64,000 nt of DNA from Aerococcus loyolae (GCF_002871915.2 NZ_CP126958.1:930001-994000); one strand, 5' to 3'. Positions 38,233 to 47,912 are shown, counted from the stretch's first letter. Notes: generated from the sequence alone by a model not told the origin. Numbers and translations: made by a program.

Positions 38233-39849
38233 ATGACGGATGAAAATAAAATACCAGCAGATAATCAAGACAATAATGAAATAAATAAAGCAGAAGATGG
38301 TCAAGCCTACCATGCTTCAAAAACTCAAGAAGACCCTGAAATAAAAGAGGAAATTTTGCTAGAGCAGGAAGAAAACACTGATGGGGCAAAGGCCAAGGGT
38401 CAATTTAGCACTAAACCATCTTGGAAGCGATTCTTACCAAGCTTATTAGTTATTGCTCTAACAGCCTTACTGACCTTTTTTGCCACTAATTATCTAACTA
38501 CAGGACGCTTTCCCTGGCAAATTCACGCCCAAAATGCCATGTCTACTCAGGAAATTAGTAAGCTACAAAAAACATTTTCATTAATTACGGATGGCTATAT
38601 TGGTGATGTGGACCGGGAAAAATTAATCGATGGTGCCTTAAAAGGAATGACGGAAGCCGTTGATGACCCTTATACCACTTACTTACATGGCGATGAGTCT
38701 TCGCAATTAGATCAAACCATCGAGGCTAATTTTGAAGGCATTGGCGCGCAAATTACAGTAAGGGATAATCAAATTGTGGTCATAAGCCCCATTAAGGGGA
38801 GCCCAGCTGAAAAGGCGGGCATACAAACCGACGACATCATTAAAAGTGTTAATGGTGAATCTTTGGAAGGAAAAAATGCCCAAGAAGCGGCTAATATGAT
38901 CCGAGGAGAAGCGGGTAGCCAAGTTCAACTAGTGATTGAACGCGGAGATGACCAACAAGAGCTAAGCTTAACTCGAGCAGAGATTCCTCTGCAGACGGTC
39001 TATAGTCATCAGATTGAAGGCCACCCAGAAATTGGTCTCATTCAAATTTCTTCCTTCTCAGAGCCTACCGCTAAGGATGTCCAGGAAACGGTCAAGAGTA
39101 TGCGTGACAAGGGAGTTAAATCCTTTATCTTCGATGTCCGTGGCAATCCTGGGGGCTTACTCAGTTCAGCGATTCAAATTTCAAATTATTTCTTAGCCGA
39201 TGGAGATACCATTGTCCAAATTGAAGATAGCCAGGGCAACCGCAAGAAGATTCAAGCCGATAAAAGCAAGATGGGGGACTTTAAGATTGATGAACCTAGT
39301 GTCATTTTGATTGATAAGGGAAGCGCGAGTGCCTCTGAGATTCTAGCAGGTGCCCTACAGCAATCTGCTCATATACCAGTCATTGGAAGTCAAAGCTTTG
39401 GTAAAGGTACCGTACAAACCGTAGTCAAATTGGATGATAAGGACCAATTAAAAATAACTTATGCCCATTGGTTAACTCCTGATGGGTCTTGGATCCATAA
39501 GCAAGGCATTAGTCCAGATATCGAAGCCCAACTCCCTGATTACTCAGAACTTTCTTTAGTGGATGGCAGTCAAAATTACCAATTAGGGGAAGAATCTGAT
39601 AAAATAAAAAATATCCAAGCGCAACTTGCCTTATTAGGCTATCTGGAATCTGATCAAGTACAAGGGAAATTTGATGAACAGACTCAGACAGCCCTGGGGG
39701 CTTTCCAAGCAGATCATGAGCTTGAAAAAACTGGTCAAGTGAATGATGAAACTGCGCAAGCCTTAACTCGTGCGTTAAGAGACTATATTTTAGCTCACGA
39801 TACCCAAAAAGATAAAGCTGTTGACTATTTACTTGACCATGCACAATAG
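38233..39849 (+). CDS. ctpA: C-terminal processing protease (S41) with peptidoglycan-binding domain
   Basis: Cell-surface serine protease, 538 residues. Acidic cytoplasmic N-terminus (1-60), one transmembrane anchor at about 68-88, PDZ domain about 165-245 (GIGAQITVRDNQIVVISPIKGSPAEKAGI), S41 core with VRGNPGGLLSSAIQI near 300, catalytic Ser in GSASASEILAG near 363 and Lys in FGKGTVQTV near 388. A C-terminal peptidoglycan-binding helical domain (YQLGEESDKIKNIQAQLALLGY) spans about 450-520. It probably processes envelope proteins. Next to lepB, another exported-protein peptidase. Confidence 0.93.
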   Translation: MTDENKIPADNQDNNEINKAEDGQAYHASKTQEDPEIKEEILLEQEENTDGAKAKGQFSTKPSWKRFLPSLLVIALTALLTFFATNYLTTGRFPWQIHAQNAMSTQEISKLQKTFSLITDGYIGDVDREKLIDGALKGMTEAVDDPYTTYLHGDESSQLDQTIEANFEGIGAQITVRDNQIVVISPIKGSPAEKAGIQTDDIIKSVNGESLEGKNAQEAANMIRGEAGSQVQLVIERGDDQQELSLTRAEIPLQTVYSHQIEGHPEIGLIQISSFSEPTAKDVQETVKSMRDKGVKSFIFDVRGNPGGLLSSAIQISNYFLADGDTIVQIEDSQGNRKKIQADKSKMGDFKIDEPSVILIDKGSASASEILAGALQQSAHIPVIGSQSFGKGTVQTVVKLDDKDQLKITYAHWLTPDGSWIHKQGISPDIEAQLPDYSELSLVDGSQNYQLGEESDKIKNIQAQLALLGYLESDQVQGKFDEQTQTALGAFQADHELEKTGQVNDETAQALTRALRDYILAHDTQKDKAVDYLLDHAQ

Positions 39850-39866
39850 AAGAAGGTTTTAGATTA

Positions 39867-40394
39867 ATGAAAAAATTTCTTAGTGGTATTGGAGAAATCA
39901 TTATAATTGTAGCGGTTGCCCTCCTACTTTATCTAGGGATTCGCCATTTTATCGGTTTTCAATTTACCGTTAGAGGGGCCTCAATGAATCCTACAACAGA
40001 GGATGGCCAACATCTTATTGTTAGCCGCCTAGGCGATGTGGATCGTTTTGATATCGTTGTATTAGATGCTCCAGATAATAGCGGGGATAAATATATCAAA
40101 AGAGTTATAGGTATGCCAGGAGATAAGGTGGAATACCGTGATAATCAATTATATATTAATGACCAAGCCTATGATGAGCCTTATCTCAATGAATTAAAAG
40201 CCGAAAATCCCGGCAAATTAGTGACTGAGAATTTTACCATTGAAAAAGTTCCTGAGAATTCCTATTTTGTTATGGGAGATAATCGACCCGTTTCAAAAGA
40301 CAGCCGTGCATTCGGGCCAGTAGACGGTGATCTCATTTACGGAGAAGTTAATTGGCGAATTTGGCCTTTTGATGAAGCCGGTCGAATTGAGTAA
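39867..40394 (+). CDS. lepB: Signal peptidase I
   Basis: Removes signal peptides on the outer face of the membrane. 175 residues: one N-terminal transmembrane helix (about 7-27), nucleophile Ser in RGASMNPT near 40, general base Lys in KYIKRVIGMPGD near 78, and GDNRPVSKDSRAFGPV near 140. Normal length for the Gram-positive single-helix type. Starts 17 bases after the S41 protease gene. Confidence 0.95.
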   Translation: MKKFLSGIGEIIIIVAVALLLYLGIRHFIGFQFTVRGASMNPTTEDGQHLIVSRLGDVDRFDIVVLDAPDNSGDKYIKRVIGMPGDKVEYRDNQLYINDQAYDEPYLNELKAENPGKLVTENFTIEKVPENSYFVMGDNRPVSKDSRAFGPVDGDLIYGEVNWRIWPFDEAGRIE

Positions 40395-40413
40395 TAGAAT
40401 AATTGAATGGATG

Positions 40414-40447
40414 AGAAGGCAGTTTCGAAGAGATAGCTGCCTTTTCT
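40414..40447 (+). terminator. Intrinsic terminator after lepB
   Basis: AAGGCAG (40416-40422) pairs with CTGCCTT (40437-40443), followed by TTCTT; modest T-run. The RBS of rbgA comes directly after, so readthrough is likely. Confidence 0.65.
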
Positions 40448-40469
40448 TATGAGAAGAAAGGTGGATAAC

Positions 40470-41351
40470 ATGAGCACAATACAGTGGTTTCCTGGTCACA
40501 TGGCCAAGGCTAAAAGACAAGTTCAAGAACAATTAAAGAGTGTGGATTGGGTAGTTGAAATTCGTGATGCCCGTATTCCCATTGCTAGTAAAAACCCTTT
40601 AATTGATCAAATTATTCAACAAAAAAAGCGTTTAATTGTCTTAAATAAAGCTGATTTAGCTGACCCTATTCAAAATAAACTGTGGCTAGATCACTTAAGA
40701 AACAAAGATACCGATGCCATTGCTATCGACAGTAAAAATAATAAAGAAATTAAGAAGTTACGTCACTACCTCTTGGAAGTAACTGATAGCGAGCGTCAAA
40801 AATGGCTAGACAAAGGCATGAAACAAAAAACGATACGCTTAATGGTACTAGGAATTCCTAACGTGGGTAAGTCGACCCTGATCAATCAACTGACCCATAA
40901 GAAATCAGCTAAAGTAGGGAATCGACCTGGTGTTACCAAAGGACAGCAGTGGGTACAAATTGATAAAGACTTTTCTTTATTGGACACTCCTGGCATCCTC
41001 TGGCCTAAATTTGAAGACCCAATTGTGGGGATGAATCTCGCTCTGACAGGAGCTATTAAAGACACCCATTACTATAGCGATGATATTGCCCTTTATGCCA
41101 TGCAATTTATGATGGATTATTATATGGAAGACTTTTGTCAGTTCTTTAATTTATCAGAAGAAGAAGCCCAACCCCCTTATCCTGAATTAATGATGACATT
41201 GACAAATAAAATGGGAATGAAAGATGACTACGAGCGCTTTAGCGACTGGCTAATTCGTGAATTTCGTAGTGGGAAAATTGCGCCAATGACCCTTGATCGT
41301 TATGAAGATTATCGACTGGATCAAGTTGGGGAAGGATCAGCTGATGACTAA
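40470..41351 (+). CDS. rbgA: Ribosome biogenesis GTPase RbgA (YlqF)
   Basis: GTPase for late 50S assembly, 293 residues from this start. The G motifs are circularly permuted as expected: G4 NKADLAD near 63 comes before G1 GIPNVGKST near 129 and G3 DTPGILWP near 177. N-terminal IQWFPGHMAKAKRQ is the family hallmark. ATG 40449 is in frame, but AAAGGTGG at 40456-40463 supports ATG 40470. Overlaps rnhB. Confidence 0.96.
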   Translation: MSTIQWFPGHMAKAKRQVQEQLKSVDWVVEIRDARIPIASKNPLIDQIIQQKKRLIVLNKADLADPIQNKLWLDHLRNKDTDAIAIDSKNNKEIKKLRHYLLEVTDSERQKWLDKGMKQKTIRLMVLGIPNVGKSTLINQLTHKKSAKVGNRPGVTKGQQWVQIDKDFSLLDTPGILWPKFEDPIVGMNLALTGAIKDTHYYSDDIALYAMQFMMDYYMEDFCQFFNLSEEEAQPPYPELMMTLTNKMGMKDDYERFSDWLIREFRSGKIAPMTLDRYEDYRLDQVGEGSADD

Positions 41352-42120
41352 AGATAAGCTAACCGTACAAGCGATAAAAGACTACCTGAAACAGGACATA
41401 TCAGCCATCGATACCGACTTAGTGGCTAGCTGGCGATTAGACCAGCGACAGGGCGTTATAAAGGCTTTAAACCAGTATGATCGTCGTTTGACTAAGGAGT
41501 TAGAGCGTCGAGAACATATACGTTATATGAACCAAATTGAAGCTGACCTACATGCTAAGGGCTTTCAATATATTGCCGGTATAGATGAGGTCGGGCGTGG
41601 TCCCTTAGCAGGGCCAGTGGTCACAGCGGCAGTTATTTTAAAGCCCGAGAGGCCCCTGTTTGATTTGCGTGATTCTAAACAACTTAGTCAAGTCCAGCGG
41701 CAAAATTTAATTCCTCTGATTAAAGAGAACAGTGTCGCTATAGCTATTGATGTCCAAGATAATGAGGCTATTGATCGTTATAATATTTTAAATGCCACTA
41801 AACGTTCAATGATGAATAGTATAAAAAAATTAAGCCCCCAAGCAGAATATGTTTTAATTGATGCTGTCGATCTTTCTTTAGATATCCCTCATAGTAGTCT
41901 CATTAAGGGGGATGACCGGGTAAGCGCAATCGCTGCTGCTAGCATTATCGCTAAAGAATATCGTGACCGAATCATGCGTGATTATGCTAAGCAATATCCA
42001 GCTTATGCTTTCGACAGTAATGTTGGTTATGGAACCAAGGAACATCTTAAAGCAATAGAGACTTATGGTCCCTGTCCCATCCACCGGAGAAGCTTTGCAC
42101 CAATTAAGAATTATTTCTAA
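41344..42120 (+). CDS. rnhB: Ribonuclease HII
   Basis: Cuts RNA in RNA-DNA hybrids, including single misincorporated ribonucleotides. 258 residues from ATG 41344; catalytic DEDD residues in GIDEVGRGPLAGPV near 80-93, LIDAVDL near 171 and in the DRVSAIAAASIIAKEYRD region near 193. The N-terminal 70 residues form the substrate-sensing extension. ATG 41293 is in frame but lies deep inside rbgA without RBS; GGGGAAGG precedes 41344. Overlaps rbgA by 8 bases. Confidence 0.95.
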   Translation: MTKDKLTVQAIKDYLKQDISAIDTDLVASWRLDQRQGVIKALNQYDRRLTKELERREHIRYMNQIEADLHAKGFQYIAGIDEVGRGPLAGPVVTAAVILKPERPLFDLRDSKQLSQVQRQNLIPLIKENSVAIAIDVQDNEAIDRYNILNATKRSMMNSIKKLSPQAEYVLIDAVDLSLDIPHSSLIKGDDRVSAIAAASIIAKEYRDRIMRDYAKQYPAYAFDSNVGYGTKEHLKAIETYGPCPIHRRSFAPIKNYF

Positions 42121-42129
42121 TGAAATTGT

Positions 42130-42164
42130 CACCCTTTTACGGCTGAATAGACTATGAAAGGGTG
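42130..42164 (+). promoter_or_regulatory. Hairpin covering the dprA Shine-Dalgarno
   Basis: CACCCTTT (42130-42137) is fully complementary to AAAGGGTG (42157-42164), and G.U pairs can extend both ends. The 3' arm is itself the Shine-Dalgarno AAAGGGTGG of dprA (ATG 42170). When folded, it should hide the ribosome site. There is no T-run, so it is not a terminator. Confidence 0.6.
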
Positions 42165-42169
42165 GTTAT

Positions 42170-43054
42170 ATGTATGATGAAAGAAATTATCAAGGCGCCA
42201 AGCAAGCGCTCGTTCATTTAACAGAGTCAGCTTTAGTGGGCTATGAAGATCGGCTACAGGTGTTTAAAGGCCTATTAGAGAGCCCAGATTACCAAGGTGT
42301 GCTGAGCCATTATTTAAAAGGAAGAAAATATTTTCCCAAACTTCTTCGCTTTTTGAGCCATAGCCCTTGGTCTTTTTATCAAAACTATTATGAGAAAGAG
42401 AAAATTTTCCCCATCACTTACTTTGATCCTCAATACCCAGACCTTTTAAAAGAAAGTTATAAGCCGCCTTTGGTTTTATTTTGTCAGGGCAATATTGCCT
42501 GGTTAAAAGATGACTGTTTGTCTATAGTTGGGGCTAGAGATTGTAGTAACTATGCCAAAAAGGTTATTGATAAACTGATGTCAAATCTTGTTAACTCTTT
42601 AGTTATTGTGAGCGGTTTGGCCCGTGGCGTTGACAGTCTTGCCCACCGCACCAGTATTCAAAATTCAGGAAGAACGATCGCTGTGATAGGGACCGGTCTA
42701 GCAAATGTTTACCCTAAAGAACACCGTGCTTTACAAGATTTTATTGCTAAAAATCACTTGCTAATCTCGCCACTGCCTAGCTTTGCCGGGGTAAAGAAAT
42801 GGCATTTCCCTTATCGTAATGAAGTCATTGCGGGGCTTTCTAGGGCAACCCTTGTTGTTGAGGCTAGGGAAAAATCAGGCAGTTTAATTACTGCTAACTA
42901 TGCCTTGCAGGCCAATCGCGAGGTTTTAGCTATTCCAGGTAATATATTTAGTGTTCGTTCCCAAGGCACTAATGCTTTAATTCAGGCAGGGGCCAAGCTG
43001 ATTAGCGAAGCGGATGATATTTTAGAGACTTATCGTTATCCTTCTTTTATTTAA
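42170..43054 (+). CDS. dprA: DNA processing protein DprA
   Basis: Binds incoming single-stranded DNA during transformation and loads RecA. 294 residues; N-terminal helical part, then the Rossmann-like core with LSIVGARDCSNYAKKV near 118, IVSGLARGVDSLAHR near 145, and AVIGTGLANVYPKEHR near 170, plus SGSLITANYALQANREVLAIPGN near 233. The C-terminal winged helix of longer homologues is missing or short. Lies between rnhB and topA, the usual Lactobacillales order. Its RBS is inside a hairpin. Confidence 0.95.
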   Translation: MYDERNYQGAKQALVHLTESALVGYEDRLQVFKGLLESPDYQGVLSHYLKGRKYFPKLLRFLSHSPWSFYQNYYEKEKIFPITYFDPQYPDLLKESYKPPLVLFCQGNIAWLKDDCLSIVGARDCSNYAKKVIDKLMSNLVNSLVIVSGLARGVDSLAHRTSIQNSGRTIAVIGTGLANVYPKEHRALQDFIAKNHLLISPLPSFAGVKKWHFPYRNEVIAGLSRATLVVEAREKSGSLITANYALQANREVLAIPGNIFSVRSQGTNALIQAGAKLISEADDILETYRYPSFI

Positions 43055-43072
43055 CAGCTAAAAATCTTATAT

Positions 43073-43101
43073 TTGACAAGGTTAAAAAATTCGCCTATGA
43101 T
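43073..43101 (+). promoter_or_regulatory. Promoter of topA
   Basis: -35 TTGACA (43073-43078), 17-base spacer, -10 TATGAT (43096-43101). The strongest classical promoter in this part of the window. Confidence 0.78.
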
Positions 43102-43141
43102 ATGAAGCGTTTAAATCTCCCAAGAAGAGAGGAGCATATTA

Positions 43142-45232
43142 TTGGCTACAAAAAGAAAGAAAACACCTAAAAAAGATTTAGTGATTGTCGAATCACCAAC
43201 TAAAGCAAAAACGATTGAGAAATACTTAGGACGTAAATATAAAGTGGTGGCAAGTAAGGGCCACTTACGTGATCTTCCTAAAAGTAAAATGGGCATCGAT
43301 ATTGAAAATAATTATGATCCCCATTATATTACGATTCGTGGTAAGGGAGATACGATCAAAGATCTAAAAAAAGAGGCTAAAAAAGCAAATAATATCTACT
43401 TAGCTTCTGACCCGGACCGGGAAGGAGAAGCGATTGCTTGGCACTTAGCCCATATTTTAAAATTAGATCCCGAAGAAGATATCCGGGTCACTTATAATGA
43501 AATCACCAAGGATACGGTTAAAGAAGCAATCAACAATCCACGAGCCATCGATAAGGACTTGGTGGACGCTCAGCAGGCTAGACGGATCTTAGACCGCTTG
43601 GTGGGCTATAATTTGTCCCCCATTCTATGGGCTAAGGTCAAGAAGGGTTTATCCGCTGGGCGGGTACAATCTGTTGCCTTGAAAATGGTCGTTGACCGCG
43701 AAGAGGAAATCCGTAACTTTGTGCCTGAAGAATATTGGAGCATTGAAGGGGTATTTCAAAAAGGAAAAGAAACTTTCAAGGCAAATGCTTCCAAATTTAA
43801 GGGTAAAAAAATTGATTTAAAAAATGAAGATGATGTTAAAGCCTTAATGGCTAATATCAGCAGTGATCAATTTGAAGTTCAAAACTTGACCAAAAAACAA
43901 AGAAAACGTAATCCCCAAAAACCTTTTACGACTTCTTCCCTCCAACAAGAAGCTTCCAAACGTTTACGCTTTAGAACACGAAAGACGATGATGGTTGCCC
44001 AACAGTTATATGAAGGGATTAAATTAGGCAGTGAAGGGACAGTGGGTTTAATTACCTACATGCGTACAGACTCCACCCGGATCTCTGATGGTGCTAAACA
44101 AGAAGCCGGCCAATTTATCCAAGACAAATACGGTAAGGAATATATCGGTAAGGGGACCAGTGGTGCTAGTGGACAAGGTGCCCAAGATGCCCATGAGGCG
44201 ATTAGACCGACATCTGCCTTTCGTCATCCCGATAGCGTTGAAGCTTATCTCAGTAAAGATCAGTTCAAGCTGTATAGCCTTATTTGGTCTCGTTTTATGG
44301 CTAGTGAAATGGCGCCAGCCGTCTATGATACAGTAGCCTGTGATCTGGTTCAAAATGATGTGAGCTTTCGGGCGAACGGATCAAAAATTAAATTTACTGG
44401 TTACCTCAGAGTTTATCCCGATAATAATGAAAAGGATAATCTCTTGCCAGAACTAGAAAACGGTGAAAAGGTAAAGAGTAAAGAATTAACTCCTAACCAA
44501 CATTTCACCCAACCACCAGCTCGCTATACTGAAGCGAGCTTAATTAAGACTTTAGAAGAATTAGGGGTTGGCCGTCCTTCTACTTACTCACCAACTTTAG
44601 AAACCCTGATTAAGCGCTACTATGTTAAATTAGAAGCTAGACGCTTCGAACCCACTGAATTAGGTGAGATTGTTAATAGTTTAATTTCTGAATTTTTCCC
44701 TGATATCGTTGATCCTCAATTTACCGCTAACTTGGAAGATGAATTAGACCATGTGGAAGATGGTAATAAGAATTGGATAGACGTCGTTGATGCTTTCTAT
44801 CAACCTTTTAGCAAGGATATTGAAAAAGCTGACCAAGAAATGGAAAAAATCGAAATTAAAGACGAACCAGCAGGGTTTGATTGTGACGTCTGTGGTCATC
44901 CAATGGTTATCAAATTAGGACGTTATGGGAAGTTTTATGCATGTAGTAATTTCCCTGATTGCCGTAATACTAAAGCCATTGTTAAAGAAATTGGCGTGAA
45001 TTGCCCAACCTGTAAGGAAGGACAAGTTGTCGAACGGAAATCGAAGAAAAAACGGATCTTTTACGGTTGTTCCCGCTATCCTGATTGTGATTTTGTCTCC
45101 TGGGATAAACCTGTGGGCCGTTCCTGTCCTAAATGTGACCATTACTTGGTTGAAAAGAAAAAACGCGGCTCTAAACAAGTGATTTGTAGTAATTGTGACT
45201 ATAAAGAAGATGTCCAAAAAGGCGATGATTAG
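43142..45232 (+). CDS. topA: DNA topoisomerase I (type IA)
   Basis: Relaxes negative supercoils. 696 residues. [23 protein letters not shown] near 14 and [15 protein letters not shown] near 95, active-site Tyr in [14 protein letters not shown] near 306, [15 protein letters not shown] near 475. Three C-terminal zinc ribbons (CDVCGHPM near 582, CPTCKEG near 622, CPKCDHY near 664). TTG start at 43142 with AGAGGAG seven bases upstream; a downstream ATG would lose the conserved N-terminus. Confidence 0.97.
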   Translation: MATKRKKTPKKDLVIVESPTKAKTIEKYLGRKYKVVASKGHLRDLPKSKMGIDIENNYDPHYITIRGKGDTIKDLKKEAKKANNIYLASDPDREGEAIAWHLAHILKLDPEEDIRVTYNEITKDTVKEAINNPRAIDKDLVDAQQARRILDRLVGYNLSPILWAKVKKGLSAGRVQSVALKMVVDREEEIRNFVPEEYWSIEGVFQKGKETFKANASKFKGKKIDLKNEDDVKALMANISSDQFEVQNLTKKQRKRNPQKPFTTSSLQQEASKRLRFRTRKTMMVAQQLYEGIKLGSEGTVGLITYMRTDSTRISDGAKQEAGQFIQDKYGKEYIGKGTSGASGQGAQDAHEAIRPTSAFRHPDSVEAYLSKDQFKLYSLIWSRFMASEMAPAVYDTVACDLVQNDVSFRANGSKIKFTGYLRVYPDNNEKDNLLPELENGEKVKSKELTPNQHFTQPPARYTEASLIKTLEELGVGRPSTYSPTLETLIKRYYVKLEARRFEPTELGEIVNSLISEFFPDIVDPQFTANLEDELDHVEDGNKNWIDVVDAFYQPFSKDIEKADQEMEKIEIKDEPAGFDCDVCGHPMVIKLGRYGKFYACSNFPDCRNTKAIVKEIGVNCPTCKEGQVVERKSKKKRIFYGCSRYPDCDFVSWDKPVGRSCPKCDHYLVEKKKRGSKQVICSNCDYKEDVQKGDD

Positions 45233-45252
45233 AGCTTTTGCTGACAGAACAG

Positions 45253-45286
45253 AAACCTGATAATCGAAGAGGATTACAGGTTTTTT
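45253..45286 (+). terminator. Intrinsic terminator after topA
   Basis: AAACCTG (45253-45259) with CAGGTTT (45277-45283) and TAATC/GATTA inside, one bulged A, then T-run. Confidence 0.85.
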
Positions 45287-45346
45287 ATTTTCATCAAGTA
45301 AAAGGTAAATTAACTTTATAAATGTTTTGAAAATTCCGACAATTAC

Positions 45347-45375
45347 TTGAAAAGGGCGCCTTAATATGGTAGATT
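45347..45375 (+). promoter_or_regulatory. Promoter of xerC-codY
   Basis: -35 TTGAAA (45347-45352), 17-base spacer, -10 TAGATT (45370-45375), 21 bases before xerC. Confidence 0.6.
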
Positions 45376-45396
45376 ATATGAGCTAAGAGGGATTTT

Positions 45397-46326
45397 ATGA
45401 CTTTTGAAAGTTATCGAAAAAGGTTAAAAGAATATATAAAAGATGAGAAACATTACAGTGATCAGACCTTAAAGGCCTATTTAAGTGATTTTGATGAGTT
45501 TATCTCTTTTATTAGTGATGAACTATTAATAAGCGATTTCAAGCAGTTAAGTTACCGAGATATTCGCCTCTATTTAAGTCATCTGCAAAGAAAGGGCCTG
45601 AGTCGTAAAAGTTTAGCTCGGCATTTAAGTAGCTTGAGAACTGCTTTTAATCGTTTTCTTGACCAAGGCCTGGTTGATGACAATCCTTTTACCTATGTTC
45701 AAGCGGCTAAAACGGGACTAAAATTACCCGATTTTTTTTATGAAGCTGAGTTAGATCCCTTGTTTGAGGCGGCTAAGGGGCCGCGAGCCCTGGATAAGCG
45801 AAATATAGCGCTGTTAGAATTCTTATATGCGACTGGTGCTCGGGTGAGTGAATGTACGAATTTGACCATAAAGCAAGTGGATCTAAAAAATTCCATTGTC
45901 TTACTGCATGGCAAGGGGAGCAAAGATCGCTATGTTCCTTTTGGTTCCTATTGTAAAAAGGCGCTGGAGGAATACTTGGAAGCTGGCCGACCTGATCTCT
46001 TAAAGGGCTATAATCATGACTATGTCTTCGTTAATAATCGGGGAGAAGCCTTGACTCCATCAGGTGTGACTTATATTTTGAATGATTTAGTCAAAAAAAG
46101 CGCCAGTAACCTGGATATTCATCCCCATAAATTACGCCATTCTTTTGCTACCCATCTCCTTAATCATGGAGCTGATATAAGGACAGTACAAGAATTATTA
46201 GGGCACTCAAGTTTATCTAGTACGCAAATTTATACCCATATGTCAAAAGAATCTTTAAGAAATAATTATTTAAAATACTTTCCAAGAGCTAAGCATAGTG
46301 ATGTACATAAGGAGGACAAAGAATGA
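45397..46326 (+). CDS. xerC: Tyrosine recombinase XerC
   Basis: Site-specific recombinase that resolves chromosome dimers at dif. 309 residues; SAM-like N-terminal core-binding domain (1-90) and catalytic domain with Arg in ATGARVSECTNL near 150, Lys in GKGSKDRYVPFG near 175, HKLRHSFATHLLNHGADIRTVQ near 248-268 (His-x-x-Arg) and nucleophile Tyr in STQIYTHMS near 285. Its stop overlaps the codY start (ATGA). In many Firmicutes hslV and hslU lie between xerC and codY; here they are absent. Confidence 0.93.
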   Translation: MTFESYRKRLKEYIKDEKHYSDQTLKAYLSDFDEFISFISDELLISDFKQLSYRDIRLYLSHLQRKGLSRKSLARHLSSLRTAFNRFLDQGLVDDNPFTYVQAAKTGLKLPDFFYEAELDPLFEAAKGPRALDKRNIALLEFLYATGARVSECTNLTIKQVDLKNSIVLLHGKGSKDRYVPFGSYCKKALEEYLEAGRPDLLKGYNHDYVFVNNRGEALTPSGVTYILNDLVKKSASNLDIHPHKLRHSFATHLLNHGADIRTVQELLGHSSLSSTQIYTHMSKESLRNNYLKYFPRAKHSDVHKEDKE

Positions 46327-47144
46327 TAGCTGAATCGGTAGAGGGCGTTTTAGAAAAAATTAGAGACATTAATAAGGTTATCCGTGAAGGGAATATTTAT
46401 GATGATGAGATGGCAGATTTTCCCTTTCAAAAGTTAGTCCGTTATTTAGCGGAAAATTTAAAGGCCAACGCTTATTTAGTTTCTGTTGAAGGAGAATTAT
46501 TGGGGTATTTTGCCATTTATGAGGAAATCAATAGTGAGCGGACCGAAGCGATGATGGAAGCCCACCAGTTAGATCCCAATTATTTAGAGATTATCTCACC
46601 GATCCAAGAAACCAAGTCAAACATTCCAACTTCAGATGACCGGACGATCTTGGCCTTGGAATTTCGTGATAAATTCAACAAAGGCATGACCACCATTATC
46701 CCTATCTATGGTAATACCACCAAATTAGGTTATTTAATCCTAGCTCGTCCCTACGAAGACTTTAACTGCTATGACCTGATTCTTGGTGAATATGTGGGGA
46801 CGGTTCTAGCTATGGAGATGGTGTTTATTAAACGCCGTCGTCAAGAAGAAAAAGAACAGAAAAAACAAGTGGTGGATTCAGCAATTCGCTCGCTTTCTTA
46901 TTCGGAATTAAATGCCTTATATGTTATTTTTAAAGACCTAGAAGAGCCACGTACCCGCATTACAGCCTCTAAAATTGCTAAAGAAGAGAATATTACCCGC
47001 TCTGTGATTGTGAATGCCCTACGAAAAATGGAATCTGCTGGGGTATTCACTTCCCGCTCTTTAGGGATGAAAGGGACCCATATTGATACTCAGAGCAAAG
47101 AAAACCTCGAGTATTTGAAAAAGCGTTTAGCGGAAGAAGTTTAA
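46323..47144 (+). CDS. codY: GTP-sensing global regulator CodY
   Basis: Transcription factor that senses GTP and branched-chain amino acids and represses nutrient-scavenging genes. 273 residues: N-terminal GAF domain with family features (PFQKLVRYLAENLKANAYLVS near 38; TIIPIYGNTTKLGYLILAR near 122) and C-terminal winged helix with recognition helix NITRSVIVNALRKMESAGVFTSRSLGMKGTHI near 220-251. Slightly longer than Bacillus CodY (about 260). AAGGAGG lies inside the end of xerC. Confidence 0.95.
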   Translation: MIAESVEGVLEKIRDINKVIREGNIYDDEMADFPFQKLVRYLAENLKANAYLVSVEGELLGYFAIYEEINSERTEAMMEAHQLDPNYLEIISPIQETKSNIPTSDDRTILALEFRDKFNKGMTTIIPIYGNTTKLGYLILARPYEDFNCYDLILGEYVGTVLAMEMVFIKRRRQEEKEQKKQVVDSAIRSLSYSELNALYVIFKDLEEPRTRITASKIAKEENITRSVIVNALRKMESAGVFTSRSLGMKGTHIDTQSKENLEYLKKRLAEEV

Positions 47145-47148
47145 TGCA

Positions 47149-47178
47149 AAAAAATCGCGCCAGATGACGCGATTTTTT
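47149..47178. terminator. Bidirectional terminator between codY and plsY
   Basis: AAAAAATCGCG (47149-47159) pairs with CGCGATTTTTT (47168-47178), eight-base loop. A-run on one side and T-run on the other, so it serves both convergent genes; the last bases overlap the plsY stop. Confidence 0.9.
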
Positions 47179-47788
47179 ATTGTTTATTTTTCTTGTATCC
47201 CAGGCCAAATGGCACTTTAGCTTCTTTACCAGCTAGAATGCGTCTAATATTATCTTTGTGGCGGAAAATGATTAGAAGGGTAATGAATAAGATCAAAACC
47301 CTAATCGGAATAGCATAATGAAAAGAAATAATAGAAGCTGCCACCATGGCTATGATGCTAGCTAAACTAACCATTCTAAAAAGATAGAGAACAATGAAAA
47401 ATACAGCAATCCCTCCTAAGGAAGCCAGGGGGGCCAGAGCTAAGCCTACGCCAAAACTGGTTGCTACGGCTTTTCCACCTTTGAAGTGGAGAAAAAGTGA
47501 AAAGGTATGGCCTAAGATAGCCGCTAAACCAAAAAGCACGCTATCAATATCAGTAAAGTGAGAACTGTAATTAGCAATAAGAACCGGTAGCATTCCCTTT
47601 ACCATATCACACAGGAATACCAATAAGCCTCCCTTGGGACCAAAGGCACGAAAGGCGTTGGTCGTACCTATATTTCCTGAGCCCACACCCCGAATGTCTT
47701 TGTGGTAAAGATACTTACCGATCACTACACCGAATGGAATTGAGCCTAGTAGATATGAAATAAATAGGAAGATAAGATTAATTATCAT
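47177..47788 (-). CDS. plsY: Acyl-phosphate glycerol-3-phosphate acyltransferase
   Basis: Membrane enzyme that acylates glycerol-3-phosphate from acyl-phosphate, first step of phospholipid synthesis. 203 residues with about five hydrophobic segments and the motifs GSIPFGVVIGK near 16, RGVGSGNIGTTNAFRAFG near 33-50 and HFKGGKAVATSFG near 103. Divergent from parE, the standard neighbour in Bacilli, but now separated by an insertion sequence. AAAGGAATC lies before its ATG on the - strand. Confidence 0.95.
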   Translation of the reverse strand: MIINLIFLFISYLLGSIPFGVVIGKYLYHKDIRGVGSGNIGTTNAFRAFGPKGGLLVFLCDMVKGMLPVLIANYSSHFTDIDSVLFGLAAILGHTFSLFLHFKGGKAVATSFGVGLALAPLASLGGIAVFFIVLYLFRMVSLASIIAMVAASIISFHYAIPIRVLILFITLLIIFRHKDNIRRILAGKEAKVPFGLGYKKNKQ

Positions 47789-47818
47789 TAGCTGATTCCT
47801 TTCTATTCAGTTATTGGT

Positions 47819-47827
47819 ATTATAGCA
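47819..47827 (-). promoter_or_regulatory. Extended -10 promoter of plsY
   Basis: On the - strand TGCTATAAT: consensus TATAAT at 47824-47819 with TGn at 47827-47825, 31 bases before the plsY start. It lies outside the inserted element, so plsY transcription should be unaffected. Confidence 0.6.
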
Positions 47828-47874
47828 TAAGTCAAAGGGAGCGTTTGAACTAGAAAAAAATTTTGCAATTTAAT

Positions 47875-47887
47875 GAAATTAAAGTAT
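47875..47887 (+). repeat. Left copy of 13-bp target duplication
   Basis: GAAATTAAAGTAT directly abuts the left inverted repeat; the identical 13 bases abut the right inverted repeat at 49276-49288. Confidence 0.85.
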
Positions 47888-47912
47888 GGTAAATTGCAAT
47901 ATCAAGTGCATA
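47888..47912 (+). repeat. Left inverted repeat of the IS30 element
   Basis: Begins GGTAAATTGCAA and ends AAGTGCATA; differs from the complement of the right end at 3 of 25 positions (10, 13 and 16). Confidence 0.88.

Noticed and set aside
41293..41343. Upstream in-frame extension of rnhB
   Set aside because: Lies within rbgA without RBS, and the encoded residues are the rbgA sequence in another frame.
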